A DNA stretch of 64,000 nucleotides from an uncultured Amylibacter sp. (GTDB lineage Bacteria > Pseudomonadota > Alphaproteobacteria > Rhodobacterales > Rhodobacteraceae). The notes under the pieces are model-generated. The model was not told the origin of the DNA. It made no database searches and saw nothing but the letters and a program-made list of their open reading frames with translations. Where the stretch lies: assembly GCA_959347345.1 (NCBI GenBank), contig OY365738.1:1822501-1886500 (forward strand), given 5' to 3'. A program made the translations under genes and the position numbers. Below are positions 45,482 to 54,762 of the stretch, piece by piece (position 1 is the stretch's first letter; each line of letters starts with the position of its first letter).

Positions 45482-47008
45482 TTACCCAACCGCGTTAGAG
45501 CTTAGAGGGTGGTTTAGATAATGTGTCTTTAATGCGTCTGCTATACCTTTTTGTTTACGTGTTATAGCCATATCTAAAATATCTTTACCGTCTTTCCAAT
45601 CAATAGGATATTTAACTCTTACATGTTTTTCGTTTTCTAAAAAATCAATTGCATCTTTGCAAAAAGTTCCTGTTGTCCATATTTCAAAAGAAATAGAAGA
45701 TTCTCTAAAGTCTTCTCGATTATTTAAATGCCTCAGAAAAATTGCCAATCGTCTTTTCCAATCCTGCACTTCAGCTAAAGTAACGATTCCACCAGGCCCC
45801 TTTCCTTTACACTCTATCGCGGTGCATTTTTCTCTTCCAAAGACTTGTAAAATATCTATATCTGCGGTGTCTCCATTTTCTGGATTCGTGGCTTTTACAG
45901 AATAACTAACAGAAGCCCCGCCGTGCTTAGCCAAATAAACACATATTAATTCAAATAAAACACCTTTTAAATTATTTTTTGTCCCTTCTATTTTTAACAA
46001 TTGATTCAATAGTTTTGTTAACTTTTCAGGGTTTTTTGCAGCTATTGCAGCAGCATTATTAAGCGTTTCAATAAGCATTTTCATGCTCTCTGCTATATCC
46101 TTACCAAAGATATTATTCATAGTCGCAAGTATAATCCCCTCCCGTCTGCCATAGTTAGTGGCTTGTGAATCAAATCCTTCTGCAATTAAAATAGGCATGA
46201 ATCTAAGATTAGGGAGTGACCTTTGTAATGTTTTAATTTTTCTAACAAAATATCCTATATCTTTTTCTTTGAATACACCTTGAGCAAAAACATCAACCAC
46301 AAGAGACCCCTGTCTATATTCGCCCAATAGAGCCCCTTCTTCATATTTTTTTCCACGTACAGGAAGGATATAACTTGGTCCTGTTAAGTCCCACATAAAT
46401 GGTCCAACGTCCCGTTTTTCTGAATCTCCTCTTATTACGATTTTGTTATAACTGGCTAAACCAAGGTTGCGTGCCCATTCACGTACACCATCCAAGATTA
46501 TACCCTCAGTCAGGCGTAAGGTTCTACAATGATTAACATTAGGTAAAAACAATTCTTCGCAAGAAATGGATATATATTCTTTTTTTCCATCAGATTCTTT
46601 TTTAATAATGCCAGCTTCAGCGAGGTTATCCATTACCCTATCTGAGCAAACTTGTTTTTGGGATATTAGTGGTGCACCGCTAATTACAGCAAATTCATCT
46701 GCTTCTATTATACCCCCTCTGTTTATTAATCCGTCAATCGCTAAAGCATAAATAGTGTTTGTTTCACGAAGAGCGTCATGAAAATTTTTCCAAAACAACT
46801 GGGTGTTATATTGCTTTTCTAAATAAATGAATTTTTCATTTTTTGGCAGTAATAGGGTTGGAAATTTCATAATAGGTTCTTCTGCACGAGAAATCCTCTG
46901 ACGTGCTGTCGCCGCAAGAATATTATGTGTCTTTACTAACGTTTTAACTATTACAGAGGAACGAGTTGGTCCAGTAGATTCTAGAATTTCTATGATTTCT
47001 TTTGTCAT
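45482..47008 (-). CDS. Two-part PD-(D/E)XK nuclease-like protein beside tRNA-Leu
   Basis: 508 residues; no exact family recognised. The N-terminus (about 1-45) reads as a winged helix with a TARQRISRAEEPIM segment. The middle (about 165-245) has VGPFMWDLTGPSYILPV and LVVDV, which resembles a first nuclease-like fold. The C-terminal part has E353, TADIDIL (D383, D385) and IECKG (E399, K401), the PD-(D/E)XK catalytic pattern. It may be a solitary restriction enzyme or a DNA-repair-type nuclease. The DNA is visibly AT-rich. It ends five bases from the tRNA-Leu 3' end, a typical integration position, but I saw no integrase and no duplicate of the tRNA end at its far side. Confidence 0.78.
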   Translation of the reverse strand: MTKEIIEILESTGPTRSSVIVKTLVKTHNILAATARQRISRAEEPIMKFPTLLLPKNEKFIYLEKQYNTQLFWKNFHDALRETNTIYALAIDGLINRGGIIEADEFAVISGAPLISQKQVCSDRVMDNLAEAGIIKKESDGKKEYISISCEELFLPNVNHCRTLRLTEGIILDGVREWARNLGLASYNKIVIRGDSEKRDVGPFMWDLTGPSYILPVRGKKYEEGALLGEYRQGSLVVDVFAQGVFKEKDIGYFVRKIKTLQRSLPNLRFMPILIAEGFDSQATNYGRREGIILATMNNIFGKDIAESMKMLIETLNNAAAIAAKNPEKLTKLLNQLLKIEGTKNNLKGVLFELICVYLAKHGGASVSYSVKATNPENGDTADIDILQVFGREKCTAIECKGKGPGGIVTLAEVQDWKRRLAIFLRHLNNREDFRESSISFEIWTTGTFCKDAIDFLENEKHVRVKYPIDWKDGKDILDMAITRKQKGIADALKTHYLNHPLSSNAVG

Positions 47009-47270
47009 GTCACACTCCTTAATTTATTAAATTACTACTAAACGCTTGCCTCTAATTTTTTTTAATGATATTTTTTTGTTAAATATCAATATGTTACGGG
47101 TCGGCATCTTTTTATGCCTGTCACAGTATCATGTCGCAACCTGTTTTGTAGTGCCAGTTTGCATTCAAAATCTATATTTGTCAAGCTGGTTTTTTATCGC
47201 CTCCCCTTGCATCTCCTATTAAAAAAGGCTATGGTTTGCCTATCCATACACCTTGATAGAGGAATCAAAA

Positions 47271-47525
47271 ATGACTGACGCAAAAACACCCGCAAAAAAA
47301 ATCGAAAACATGACCTTTGAAGAGGCGATGCAAGATCTGGAATCTCTGGTAAAACAATTGGAGGGTGCGCAGGTGCCGCTCGACCAATCCATCGCGCTTT
47401 ATGAACGCGGGGCGGCCTTGAAAAAACATTGCGAAACCCGCCTAAAGTCGGCCGAAGAAAAGGTTGCACAAATCACGCTTGATGCGGACGGGCAGGCTAA
47501 AGATGCGCAGCCCCAAACTTTTTAA
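47271..47525 (+). CDS. xseB: Exodeoxyribonuclease VII small subunit
   Basis: 84 residues from ATG 47271. It forms the coiled-coil accessory subunit that pairs with XseA. The family pattern is clear: MTFEEAMQDLESLVKQLEGA followed by PLDQSIALYERGAALKKHCE and a heptad-rich end. GAGG stands before the start. It heads the conserved xseB-ispA-dxs group. A TTG start six codons earlier is possible. The 262 bases upstream show an AT-rich stretch but no ORF. Confidence 0.94.
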   Translation: MTDAKTPAKKIENMTFEEAMQDLESLVKQLEGAQVPLDQSIALYERGAALKKHCETRLKSAEEKVAQITLDADGQAKDAQPQTF

Positions 47526-47560
47526 CACTCCTTCTAACTTCCGCTAAACCCGCATCCAAA

Positions 47561-48424
47561 ATGGATTTTCAAACCCACCTAGACCAAACCGCGCAGGCCA
47601 TCCGAGCCGCCCTTGATACTGCCCTGCCGCGTGATACCACCCTTGCCAAAGCCATGCGACACGCCACGCTCGGCGCGGGCAAACGGCTTCGTGGGTTTTT
47701 AACCTGTGCCAGTTGTGATTTGTTTCAAATCCCCCATAAAACCGCCCTGCATGCCGCCGTGGCAATAGAATCCTTGCATGCCTATTCATTAGTCCATGAC
47801 GACCTGCCCGCCATGGATAACGATGATTTGCGCCGTGGGCAGCCGACCGTGCATGTGAAATGGGACGAGGCTACGGCGATTCTGGTTGGCGATGCCTTGC
47901 AAAGTTTCGCGTTCCATCACCTTACCCACCTGCCCACCTCCGCCGATATTCGCGTGGAGTTAATAGCCGCACTGGCGGATGCCGCGCAAAAAATGGTACA
48001 AGGTCAGGCGCAGGATATGTCGGCGCAAACCGCCCACACCCACACGATAGCAGACATTACCGATTTACAGCAAAAGAAAACTGGGGCTTTGATTGACTGG
48101 GCGGCGACGGCTGGCGCTCGGCTGGCGGGCAATTCGGGGGCAGAGTTTCATGCGTTGCAAAACTACGCCCAGCCCATCGGTTTGGCCTATCAAATCCGCG
48201 ATGATATTTTGGATAATGAGGGCGATATGACCCATCTTGGCAAACGCGCCCAAAAGGATGACTCCGCCAATAAGGCGACTTTTGTCTCGCTTTTGGGGAT
48301 GGACGGGGCGAAAGCCCAAGCCGATATTTTGGCACAGCAAGCGATTGATGCTCTGTCGCCTTTTGGCGATAGAGGCAAAACCCTCGCCGCACTGGCGCGA
48401 TTTGTTATTACGCGCAAACGGTGA
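47561..48424 (+). CDS. ispA: Farnesyl (geranyl) diphosphate synthase
   Basis: 287 residues. It builds C15 prenyl diphosphate from IPP and DMAPP. The first aspartate-rich motif DDLPAMD begins near residue 80 with the allylic substrate site just before; the second is IRDDILD near 207. LGAGKRLRGFL near 38 is the IPP-binding region. It lies between xseB and dxs, all isoprenoid-linked. The final codons are not in a heptamer array, consistent with dxs following after 12 bases. Confidence 0.96.
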   Translation: MDFQTHLDQTAQAIRAALDTALPRDTTLAKAMRHATLGAGKRLRGFLTCASCDLFQIPHKTALHAAVAIESLHAYSLVHDDLPAMDNDDLRRGQPTVHVKWDEATAILVGDALQSFAFHHLTHLPTSADIRVELIAALADAAQKMVQGQAQDMSAQTAHTHTIADITDLQQKKTGALIDWAATAGARLAGNSGAEFHALQNYAQPIGLAYQIRDDILDNEGDMTHLGKRAQKDDSANKATFVSLLGMDGAKAQADILAQQAIDALSPFGDRGKTLAALARFVITRKR

Positions 48425-48436
48425 TAAAACCCCATT

Positions 48437-50374
48437 ATGGCTAAGACGATTCCCACCCAAACTCCCGTGCTGGACACGGTAAATTCGCCCGCAGATATGC
48501 GGGATATGTCGGATTCAACCTTGCGGATTTTGGCCGATGAAGTGCGCGCCGAGACGATTCGCATTGTCTCCAAAACGGGCGGTCATTTGGGCGCGGGTTT
48601 GGGTGTGGTAGAACTCAGCGTCGCCCTGCATGCCGTGTTTGACACGCCCAGAGCGCGGCTGATTTGGGATGTCAGCCACCAATGCTATCCCCATAAAATC
48701 CTAACAGGTCGGCGCGATAAAATGCACAGTTTGCGCAAGGGCGGGGGGTTGTCTGGTTTTACCAAACGCGTTGAAAGCCCCTACGACCCTTTTGGTGCGG
48801 CGCATAGTTCCACGTCTATTTCCGCCGCCTTGGGGTTTTCTGTAGCCCGAGATTTAGTAGAGGATTTGGCGGTTGCGGACACTCCGCCCATCAGCGATGT
48901 GATTGCCGTGATAGGCGATGGCGCACTGTCGGCTGGCATGGCCTATGAAGCGTTAAACAACGCCGGGCATTTGGGCAATCGGTTAATCGTGATTTTGAAC
49001 GATAATGACATGTCCATCGCCACCCCCACTGGCGCGATGTCCTCCTATTTGTTAAAACTCTATTCGGGCGAGCCGTTTCAGGATTTGAAAGCCGCCGCCA
49101 AAGGAGTCGTGTCGTTTTTACCCGAACCCCTGCAAGACGGCGCAAAACGTGCCCGCGATGTTTTAAAACATATCGCGGTTGGTGGGAGTGGCGGGACTTT
49201 GTTTGAGAACCTAGGCTTTTCTTATATCGGGCCGATTGACGGGCATAATATGGAGCAGTTATTGGAAGCCCTGCGGCTCGTCAAAGACCGCGCCACTGGC
49301 CCAGTTTTAATCCATACGATAACGAAAAAGGGGAAAGGCTATCGCCCTGCCGAGCAGTCCTTAGATAAATATCACGGGGTCAGCAGTTTTGATCCGGTAT
49401 CGGGCAAACAGCATAAAACCCGCAGTAATATCCCCAGCTATACGCAGGTTTTCGCTCAGTGTTTAATGCAACACGCGCGCGCGGATAATAAAATAGTCGC
49501 GGTCACCGCCGCCATGCCCGATGGCACGGGGTTGGATTTATTCGCCGCCGAATTCCCCACACGGTGCTTTGATGTCGGGATTGCCGAACAGCACGCGGTG
49601 ACTTTTTGCGCAGGGATGGCGGCGGCGGGATTAAAACCGTTTTGCGCGATTTATTCTACATTTTTGCAGAGGGGTTATGATCAACTCGTCCATGACGTGG
49701 CGATTCAAGGATTGCCCGTGCGGTTTGCCATTGACCGGGCTGGTTTTGTCGGCGCGGATGGGGCGACTCATGCGGGCAGTTTTGACATCGCGTTTCTGGC
49801 GAATTTGCCCGGGTTTGTCGTTATGGCGGCCAGTGATGAGGCGGAATTGGCGCGGATGGTGGCAACCGCCGTGGCGTATAATGACGGGCCGATTGCGTTC
49901 CGCTATCCTCGCGGGGGCGGTACGGGTGTTGGAATTGGCGAGGCTGAGGTTTTAGAAATCGGCAAGGCACGGGTGGTGCGTGAGGGTGCGGAAGTCGCGA
50001 TAGTCTCTTTCGGTGCGCGATTGGCGGAATGTTTATTGGCGGCGGATGATTTGGCAGTGCGGGGCATTAAACCTTCCGTCATTGACGCGCGATTTGCCAA
50101 GCCGTTGGATGAGGCTTTATTGCTGGATTTGGCAAAGACTCACCGTGTGATTGTAACGATAGAAGAGGGTGCGATTGGCGGGTTTGGCAGCCACGTGATG
50201 CAATTTTTATCGGGTGCGGGTGTGTTGGATAGCGGGCGGGTTCGTGTTCGTTCCATGGTCTTCCCCGATGTATTCTTAGATCAAGACAGCCCAGAGCAAA
50301 TGTATAAAGCCGCGGGCTTAACCGCCCAAGACATTTTTGCGCTGGTTTCACAACTTATGGGGCTTGCGGAATAA
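48437..50374 (+). CDS. dxs: 1-deoxy-D-xylulose-5-phosphate synthase
   Basis: 645 residues. Thiamine diphosphate enzyme that joins pyruvate and glyceraldehyde 3-phosphate, the first step of the MEP pathway. Motifs: [18 protein letters not shown], the TPP motif [19 protein letters not shown] ending in ILNDNDMSI, then [17 protein letters not shown] and the C-terminal [12 protein letters not shown]. It follows ispA closely and is the last gene of the xseB-ispA-dxs unit. The stop is followed by the DUF4268 promoter. Confidence 0.97.
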   Translation: MAKTIPTQTPVLDTVNSPADMRDMSDSTLRILADEVRAETIRIVSKTGGHLGAGLGVVELSVALHAVFDTPRARLIWDVSHQCYPHKILTGRRDKMHSLRKGGGLSGFTKRVESPYDPFGAAHSSTSISAALGFSVARDLVEDLAVADTPPISDVIAVIGDGALSAGMAYEALNNAGHLGNRLIVILNDNDMSIATPTGAMSSYLLKLYSGEPFQDLKAAAKGVVSFLPEPLQDGAKRARDVLKHIAVGGSGGTLFENLGFSYIGPIDGHNMEQLLEALRLVKDRATGPVLIHTITKKGKGYRPAEQSLDKYHGVSSFDPVSGKQHKTRSNIPSYTQVFAQCLMQHARADNKIVAVTAAMPDGTGLDLFAAEFPTRCFDVGIAEQHAVTFCAGMAAAGLKPFCAIYSTFLQRGYDQLVHDVAIQGLPVRFAIDRAGFVGADGATHAGSFDIAFLANLPGFVVMAASDEAELARMVATAVAYNDGPIAFRYPRGGGTGVGIGEAEVLEIGKARVVREGAEVAIVSFGARLAECLLAADDLAVRGIKPSVIDARFAKPLDEALLLDLAKTHRVIVTIEEGAIGGFGSHVMQFLSGAGVLDSGRVRVRSMVFPDVFLDQDSPEQMYKAAGLTAQDIFALVSQLMGLAE

Positions 50375-50379
50375 AATTT

Positions 50380-50407
50380 TTGTGCTAGTGTTTTGCTATC
50401 ATATAAT
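50380..50407 (+). promoter_or_regulatory. Promoter-like pair before the DUF4268 gene
   Basis: TTGTGC (50380-50385) and a perfect TATAAT (50402-50407) with 16 bases between. The leader to the ATG at 50420 would be very short, and an AGGAAG box overlaps the -10. Confidence 0.45.
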
Positions 50408-50419
50408 AGGAAGATAAAA

Positions 50420-51409
50420 ATGACAAAAAGACTTGGTAAGGTAAAACGCATAAAATTGCGTGATATATGGAAAAAAGAAGATAAAAATTTTACAAGATGG
50501 CTTGCTGAAGCAGAAAATCTTGAAGATTTGGGCGAAGCCATTGGCATGAGTTTGGAGTTGGAAGGAACAGAAGTTAAAGTAGGTTCTTTTTCGGCAGATA
50601 TTGTATGCAAAAATAACAGCGATAAATCGCTAGTGGTAATTGAGAATCAACTTGAAAAAACTGACCATGACCATCTTGGAAAAGTTATCACCTATGGTGC
50701 GGGGCTAGATTCCCTTACTATGATTTGGGTGACTCCTAAATTTAGAAAAGAGCATCTTGCTGCCTTGAAGTGGTTAAATGAAAATACCAATGACAACCTT
50801 CAATTTTTTGGAATAGAGATTGAGTTATTGAAGATTGGAGATTCGCTTCCCGCGCCAAAGTTTAATCTTGTTGTACATCCAAAAAATTTAAGAAAATCTA
50901 GTTTGCGCGAGGGACAGAAAAAAAGCAAGGGAGATTTATCCCCTTTGGAGGTTCTAAGAAAACGCTATTGGCAGGGATTAGAAAAACACATGGCAAATGC
51001 GGGTTCAAAATTGACGGGGCAAACGCCGAGTCATTGGCAATCGCAATGTTTTAATATTGGTCGTAGTGGTGCAGCTATTTTTGCAAAAATTTATGTGGGT
51101 GAAAATAAAATAAGGATCGAAATAGATTTAAATGAGAGGAAAACAGCTAAAGCATTTTTTCATTTATTGTATAAAGATAAGAAAGATATTGAAAAAGAAC
51201 TTTGTTCTAAGTTAGATTGGCAGGAGCTTCCAAGACAAGTACATTCAAGTATTGGTATAGATATAGAAAATCAAAATATTAAAGATGAAAAAAAATGGGC
51301 TGAACAATATGAAGTGATTAGACTTGGAGTAGAGAGTTTTCATATTGCTTTTGCTGAACGCATAAGAGATATTAATCTTGATGACTGGAATCCAGACGCA
51401 CCAAAATAG
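50420..51409 (+). CDS. DUF4268 protein with N-terminal PD-(D/E)XK-like domain
   Basis: 329 residues. The N-terminal half reads as the nuclease-like region of this family: VKRIKLRDIWKKEDKNFTRW, a VGSFSADIVCKN strand with the acidic residue, and VVIENQLEKTDHDHLGKVIT with E-x-Q and conserved histidines. The C-terminal half carries DUF4268 (YWQGLEKHM, then KIRIEIDLNERKTAKAFFHL). The family is common but uncharacterised; a DNA-binding or nuclease role is inferred. The gene is visibly AT-rich, sits alone after dxs, and has its own TATAAT. Confidence 0.8.
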   Translation: MTKRLGKVKRIKLRDIWKKEDKNFTRWLAEAENLEDLGEAIGMSLELEGTEVKVGSFSADIVCKNNSDKSLVVIENQLEKTDHDHLGKVITYGAGLDSLTMIWVTPKFRKEHLAALKWLNENTNDNLQFFGIEIELLKIGDSLPAPKFNLVVHPKNLRKSSLREGQKKSKGDLSPLEVLRKRYWQGLEKHMANAGSKLTGQTPSHWQSQCFNIGRSGAAIFAKIYVGENKIRIEIDLNERKTAKAFFHLLYKDKKDIEKELCSKLDWQELPRQVHSSIGIDIENQNIKDEKKWAEQYEVIRLGVESFHIAFAERIRDINLDDWNPDAPK

Positions 51410-51434
51410 CAAAAAAAACAAAAAAGAAAAACAA

Positions 51435-51490
51435 AGCGTGCAGGCTTGCTTGCACGCTCCGCTAAAATAAGAAAGTCTAGCCTGCACGCT
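51435..51490. terminator. Bidirectional terminator-like inverted repeat
   Basis: AGCGTGCAGGCT (51435-51446) and AGCCTGCACGCT (51479-51490) are a perfect 12-base inverted repeat with A-rich and T-poor flanks. A tighter hairpin (GCGTGCA/TGCACGC) lies within the left part. It separates the convergent DUF4268 gene and ccmB. Confidence 0.7.
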
Positions 51491-51508
51491 CCCACTAATA
51501 AAAAATAA

Positions 51509-52165
51509 TTAATCGCTATTAAAACGTAAACACATTGCGGTCATAAACGGCAATATCCCCGCGCAGGCAAGGCTTATCCCTGCCAAGAATGCGAGGGCTC
51601 CGCCATACTCCAATCCGCCAAGGGCGGCTCGCAGACTTAACCCGCCAAAAATCAGGGTTGGGATATACAAAGGCAAAACAATAATTGACAGCAACAGCCC
51701 GCCGCGTTTCACCCCCAGAGTCAGTGCCGCCCCGAAGCTACCGATAAACGACAGGGCCGGTGTGCCAACCAGCAGTCCAATAAACAAAGCCCAATATCCG
51801 CCCATCGGCAGCCCGAGCATATAACCCAAAGGCACAGAGGCAACGCACAAAGGCAGGCCCGTGCAAACCCAATGGGCGATTGTTTTGCAAAGCACTATCA
51901 TCGGCGCGGGTATCGGCGCGGTTAACAGGGCATCGAGCGCGCCGTCCTCTGCGTCCATAGAGAACATCCTATCCAAACTTAACAAATTTGACAATAACGC
52001 GCCTATCCACAAAACCCCGCCCGCTATCGCGCCCAAAACCTGAGTGTCTGTGCCAACGCCAAAGGGGATGAAAACCACTAGGATAAGGAAAAATCCCAAG
52101 GCCAGCCCGAAACCCCCGCCAGCCCGTAGCGATAGTTTTATATCGCGCAAAAATAACGCGGTCAT
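51509..52165 (-). CDS. ccmB: Heme exporter membrane protein CcmB
   Basis: 218 residues from ATG 52165, which overlaps the ccmA stop by ATGA. Six hydrophobic segments match the CcmB permease; the N-terminus ALFLRDIKLSLRAGGG and the SLDRMFSMDAEDGALDALL segment are family-typical. With CcmA it forms the ABC part of cytochrome c maturation. ccmC and the other ccm genes do not follow here. The C-terminal NSD and stop resemble a single heptamer unit. Confidence 0.92.
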   Translation of the reverse strand: MTALFLRDIKLSLRAGGGFGLALGFFLILVVFIPFGVGTDTQVLGAIAGGVLWIGALLSNLLSLDRMFSMDAEDGALDALLTAPIPAPMIVLCKTIAHWVCTGLPLCVASVPLGYMLGLPMGGYWALFIGLLVGTPALSFIGSFGAALTLGVKRGGLLLSIIVLPLYIPTLIFGGLSLRAALGGLEYGGALAFLAGISLACAGILPFMTAMCLRFNSD

Positions 52166-52782
52166 GCCAGCCCCCAATAGGTGGAATCCTGCGTGGTTTG
52201 GGCGGGGCGGAATTGGGTTAAATCAATATCGGTGGCGTTGGATACAGCCAAATCCTGATGGGTGGAAATTACCGCCATACCTGTTTTACAGTGGTTTTCA
52301 ATGATGGTTTTTATCAGTTTTGCGTTGTCTTTATCCAAGGCTGCCAAAGGCTCATCCAACAGCCAAATCGCCGCCTTTGCCAGTAAAATCCGCCCGAACG
52401 CCACACGGCGACACTGCCCCGCCGATAGGGTATGGGCTGGATAATCGCGCAAAGCGGTCAGGTGTAAATCGGTGATAACCGAGGAAATCTGCGTTTTATC
52501 GGCGCAATAAATCCGCGCCCAAAAGTGTAAATTCTCTGCCACACTCAGGGCTGGTTTCAAACCGTTTGAATGCGCCAGAAATACGGAGGACTCGGGGTCA
52601 ATCTTTAATCTGCCACTGCTGGGGTTTGCCAATCCCGCCAGTGTTTTTAATAAGGTGGTTTTGCCCGTGCCATTGCCGCCGCGTAATAAAACGCATTTGC
52701 CCAAGCCCAGCGAAAAGCTGACATTTTGTAAGATCGCTTGCCCACCACGGGCGCAACAGATGTTGGAAAGCTCTATATGCAT
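52162..52782 (-). CDS. ccmA: Heme exporter ATP-binding protein CcmA
   Basis: 206 residues from the ATG at 52782; the longer frame runs through a 24-base repeat and would add a proline-rich, unrelated N-terminus. Walker A GGNGTGKTTLLK near residue 36, signature LSAGQCRRVAFGRIL, and Walker B IWLLDEPLAALD are all present. CcmA energises cytochrome c heme handling with CcmB. It is the first gene of ccmA-ccmB. Confidence 0.93.
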   Translation of the reverse strand: MHIELSNICCARGGQAILQNVSFSLGLGKCVLLRGGNGTGKTTLLKTLAGLANPSSGRLKIDPESSVFLAHSNGLKPALSVAENLHFWARIYCADKTQISSVITDLHLTALRDYPAHTLSAGQCRRVAFGRILLAKAAIWLLDEPLAALDKDNAKLIKTIIENHCKTGMAVISTHQDLAVSNATDIDLTQFRPAQTTQDSTYWGLA

Positions 52783-52820
52783 GGACAGGGTTATAGCAAA
52801 ACCCCCGCTAAAATAAAACC

Positions 52821-52864
52821 CACAGGCGGGTGTGCGGGGGGGTGCACAGGCGGGTGTGCGGGGG
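52821..52864. repeat. Two exact 20-base direct repeats, 24-base period
   Basis: CACAGGCGGGTGTGCGGGGG occurs at 52821-52840 and 52845-52864. A degenerate third copy may follow near 52867-52885. It lies between ccmA and tRNA-Thr. Confidence 0.8.
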
Positions 52865-53006
52865 ATATGCGGGTAGCAAGCGGAAAAATCCGCCAAAATA
52901 CCATCATTTTTCTTAATATTGTTCGTATTTTTTCATAACACCCACTTGCGGGTCTTGTCTTTTCGGTTTTTTTATCGCAAAAGCCCGCTTGCAGGGTTGC
53001 CTGTTT

Positions 53007-53082
53007 GCCCCTATAGCTCAGCTGGTAGAGCAACTGATTTGTAATCAGTAGGTCCGCGGTTCGAGTCCGTGTGGGGGCACCA
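53007..53082 (+). tRNA. tRNA-Thr (TGT)
   Basis: 76 bases with encoded CCA. Acceptor GCCCCTA pairs with TGGGGGC; the D arm is GCTCAGCTGGTAGAGC; the anticodon arm ACTGA-TTTGTAA-TCAGT gives anticodon TGT; the T arm contains GGTTCGAGTCC. Confidence 0.97.
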
Positions 53083-53126
53083 TTCTTCAAATACCCCTTA
53101 TTATTAAGCCTATTATTAAGCCCTAA

Positions 53127-53690
53127 TTAAGACCGCTCAGCGTATTCCATCGTCTCTGTATTGACGTTAATCTCCTGCCCCTCATCAATAAAGGGCGGCA
53201 CCATAATCCGCACACCATTATCCAAAACCGCAGGTTTGAAACTGCTGGCGGCGGTCTGCCCTTTGACAACAGGCTCAGTCTCTTTCACGATACACGATAC
53301 CTTCGCGGGCAGGCGAGCATTTAACGCTTCGGTCTCATGATATTCAATATGCACCATCATTCCCTCCTGCAAAAATGGCCGTTGTTCGCCCAACATCGAG
53401 GCGGCGATTTCGGTTTGCTCATAGCTTTCCATATCCATGAACACCAGCATTTCGCCTTCTTCATATAGGAATTGTTGGTCTTTTTGCTCCAACCGCACCT
53501 TTTCCACCTTATCGGCAGAGCGAAACCGCTCGTTCAATTTGGATTGGTTGCGGACATTGCGCAATTCCACTTGAGCAAAGGCACCACCCTTGCCAGGTTT
53601 GACCTTATCGACCTTGATGGCGACCCAAAGGCTATCATTATGTTCCAAAACATTGCCTGGGCGAATGTCGTTTGCGCTGATTTTTACCAT
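53127..53690 (-). CDS. efp: Translation elongation factor P
   Basis: 187 residues, three beta-barrel domains. It relieves ribosome stalling at polyproline. The tip loop reads VKPGKGGAFA, with Lys34 at the position modified by EpmA/EpmB in other bacteria; a lysine (not arginine) predicts beta-lysylation if those enzymes exist elsewhere in the genome. The C-terminus FIDEGQEINVNTETMEYAER is typical. Its promoter lies at 53744-53772 on the minus strand. Confidence 0.97.
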   Translation of the reverse strand: MVKISANDIRPGNVLEHNDSLWVAIKVDKVKPGKGGAFAQVELRNVRNQSKLNERFRSADKVEKVRLEQKDQQFLYEEGEMLVFMDMESYEQTEIAASMLGEQRPFLQEGMMVHIEYHETEALNARLPAKVSCIVKETEPVVKGQTAASSFKPAVLDNGVRIMVPPFIDEGQEINVNTETMEYAERS

Positions 53691-53743
53691 AAATTTTTAC
53701 CATAGTTTAATACATTGTGATTCATAAGCAAGACTTATTCGCC

Positions 53744-53772
53744 CGTATAGCATGCAGGAATAGGGTTTGCAA
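53744..53772 (-). promoter_or_regulatory. Candidate efp promoter
   Basis: On the minus strand TTGCAA (53767-53772) and TATACG (53744-53749) with 17 bases between; both are 4/6 matches. It lies about 55 bases before the efp start. Confidence 0.4.
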
Positions 53773-53869
53773 GCGGGATTACGGGGGACTTAAAGGGGGC
53801 TATACATCAATTGCACTGGCGAATCGGGGCAAAACATGCGATAGTAACACTTTGTTAAACTTTGGACTT

Positions 53870-54604
53870 ATGAAACAGCACATGAAAAAACATCATAAAC
53901 CACAGATAAAAAAACTAGACGGCGCAACCCGTTTTGATTTGCTAAATCTGGTGAAAACCAAGGGCAATATCGGGATAGAGCTGGGGGTGGCGGCTGGTGA
54001 TTATTCCGCCAAAATGGTTGCTTGCAATAAGTTTGACCAAGTCTTTGGCGTTGATATGTACGCCGATACGCACGATACAGAGCAGTATAAAACCGCCCTG
54101 CGTAAGGTTGGCGTGTTTCAGCCTTATAAATTATTGCGCATGACGTTTGAGCAGGCTTTGGATTTATTCCCCGATGAAACCTTTGATTTTATGTATCTGG
54201 ATGGCTATGCTGGCACGGGGTTAGAGGGTGGTCGCACGATTCGGTCTTGGGCGCAGAAGGTGAAAATCGGCGGGATTCTGGCGGGCGATGATTATCACGA
54301 GGATTTCCCCCTATTGCAATTGATTGTGCAGGAGTTTTGTTGCCAAAACGGGTTTGAATTGATGGTGACGGAGGGGGCGTTTGATAACTCTGCCTATAGC
54401 AATTATCCCAGTTGGGCGGTTGTGAAAACCAAGGATATAGTCGGTGAAACCTCCAAGCCGTACTTGCTGGCAGGGCTTGCTGCGGTGAAAAAATCGCGCA
54501 AGAAAAAGCTGCAAGCCAAACGGGTGGATGATTTGGTGCGCCGATTGGTTTCCCCTTCGCGGTATGATAAAATTCGGGCGTGGAATCGACGGCGAAAGGG
54601 CTAG
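53870..54604 (+). CDS. Class I SAM-dependent methyltransferase
   Basis: 244 residues from ATG 53870; the earlier part of the open frame has no domain and overlaps the efp promoter. The SAM motif is GNIGIELGVAAGDYSAKM near residue 35, followed by VFGVDMY and FDFMYLDGYAGTGLEGGRTI (a DxxxDG acidic motif). The C-terminus is very basic (KKSRKKKLQAKR and AWNRRRKG). The pattern is that of Methyltransf_24-like enzymes, often acting on sugars or small molecules. Substrate is unknown. It stands alone between efp and the small DUF6280-like gene. Confidence 0.78.
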   Translation: MKQHMKKHHKPQIKKLDGATRFDLLNLVKTKGNIGIELGVAAGDYSAKMVACNKFDQVFGVDMYADTHDTEQYKTALRKVGVFQPYKLLRMTFEQALDLFPDETFDFMYLDGYAGTGLEGGRTIRSWAQKVKIGGILAGDDYHEDFPLLQLIVQEFCCQNGFELMVTEGAFDNSAYSNYPSWAVVKTKDIVGETSKPYLLAGLAAVKKSRKKKLQAKRVDDLVRRLVSPSRYDKIRAWNRRRKG

Positions 54605-54715
54605 GATTTGGGTGGGGATTTTGCGGGCGAGCTATGCGTTCAGTGCATAGCAGATATGACTTGAATGGGGTAGCTAAGCGGTAAATTATATGTCATATTA
54701 ACCTTTTAGTAACAC

Positions 54716-54739
54716 TTGGGCGCAAAGCCCAATATAAAT
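54716..54739. promoter_or_regulatory. Palindrome and -10 element before the 107-residue gene
   Basis: TTGGGC-GCAAA-GCCCAA (54716-54732) is a perfect 6-base inverted repeat directly followed by TATAAA (54734-54739). It could be an operator or a small hairpin; no good -35 is visible. Confidence 0.4.
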
Positions 54740-54762
54740 AAGACAATGAAGGAAGAAAAAGA

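Noticed and set aside
45391..47100. Integrated element at tRNA-Leu with attL/attR
   Set aside because: I could not find a copy of the tRNA 3' end at the far side of the nuclease gene, and there is no integrase.
52782..52896. Longer ccmA reading frame
   Set aside because: It reads through the 24-base repeat and gives a proline/cysteine-rich extension unlike any CcmA.
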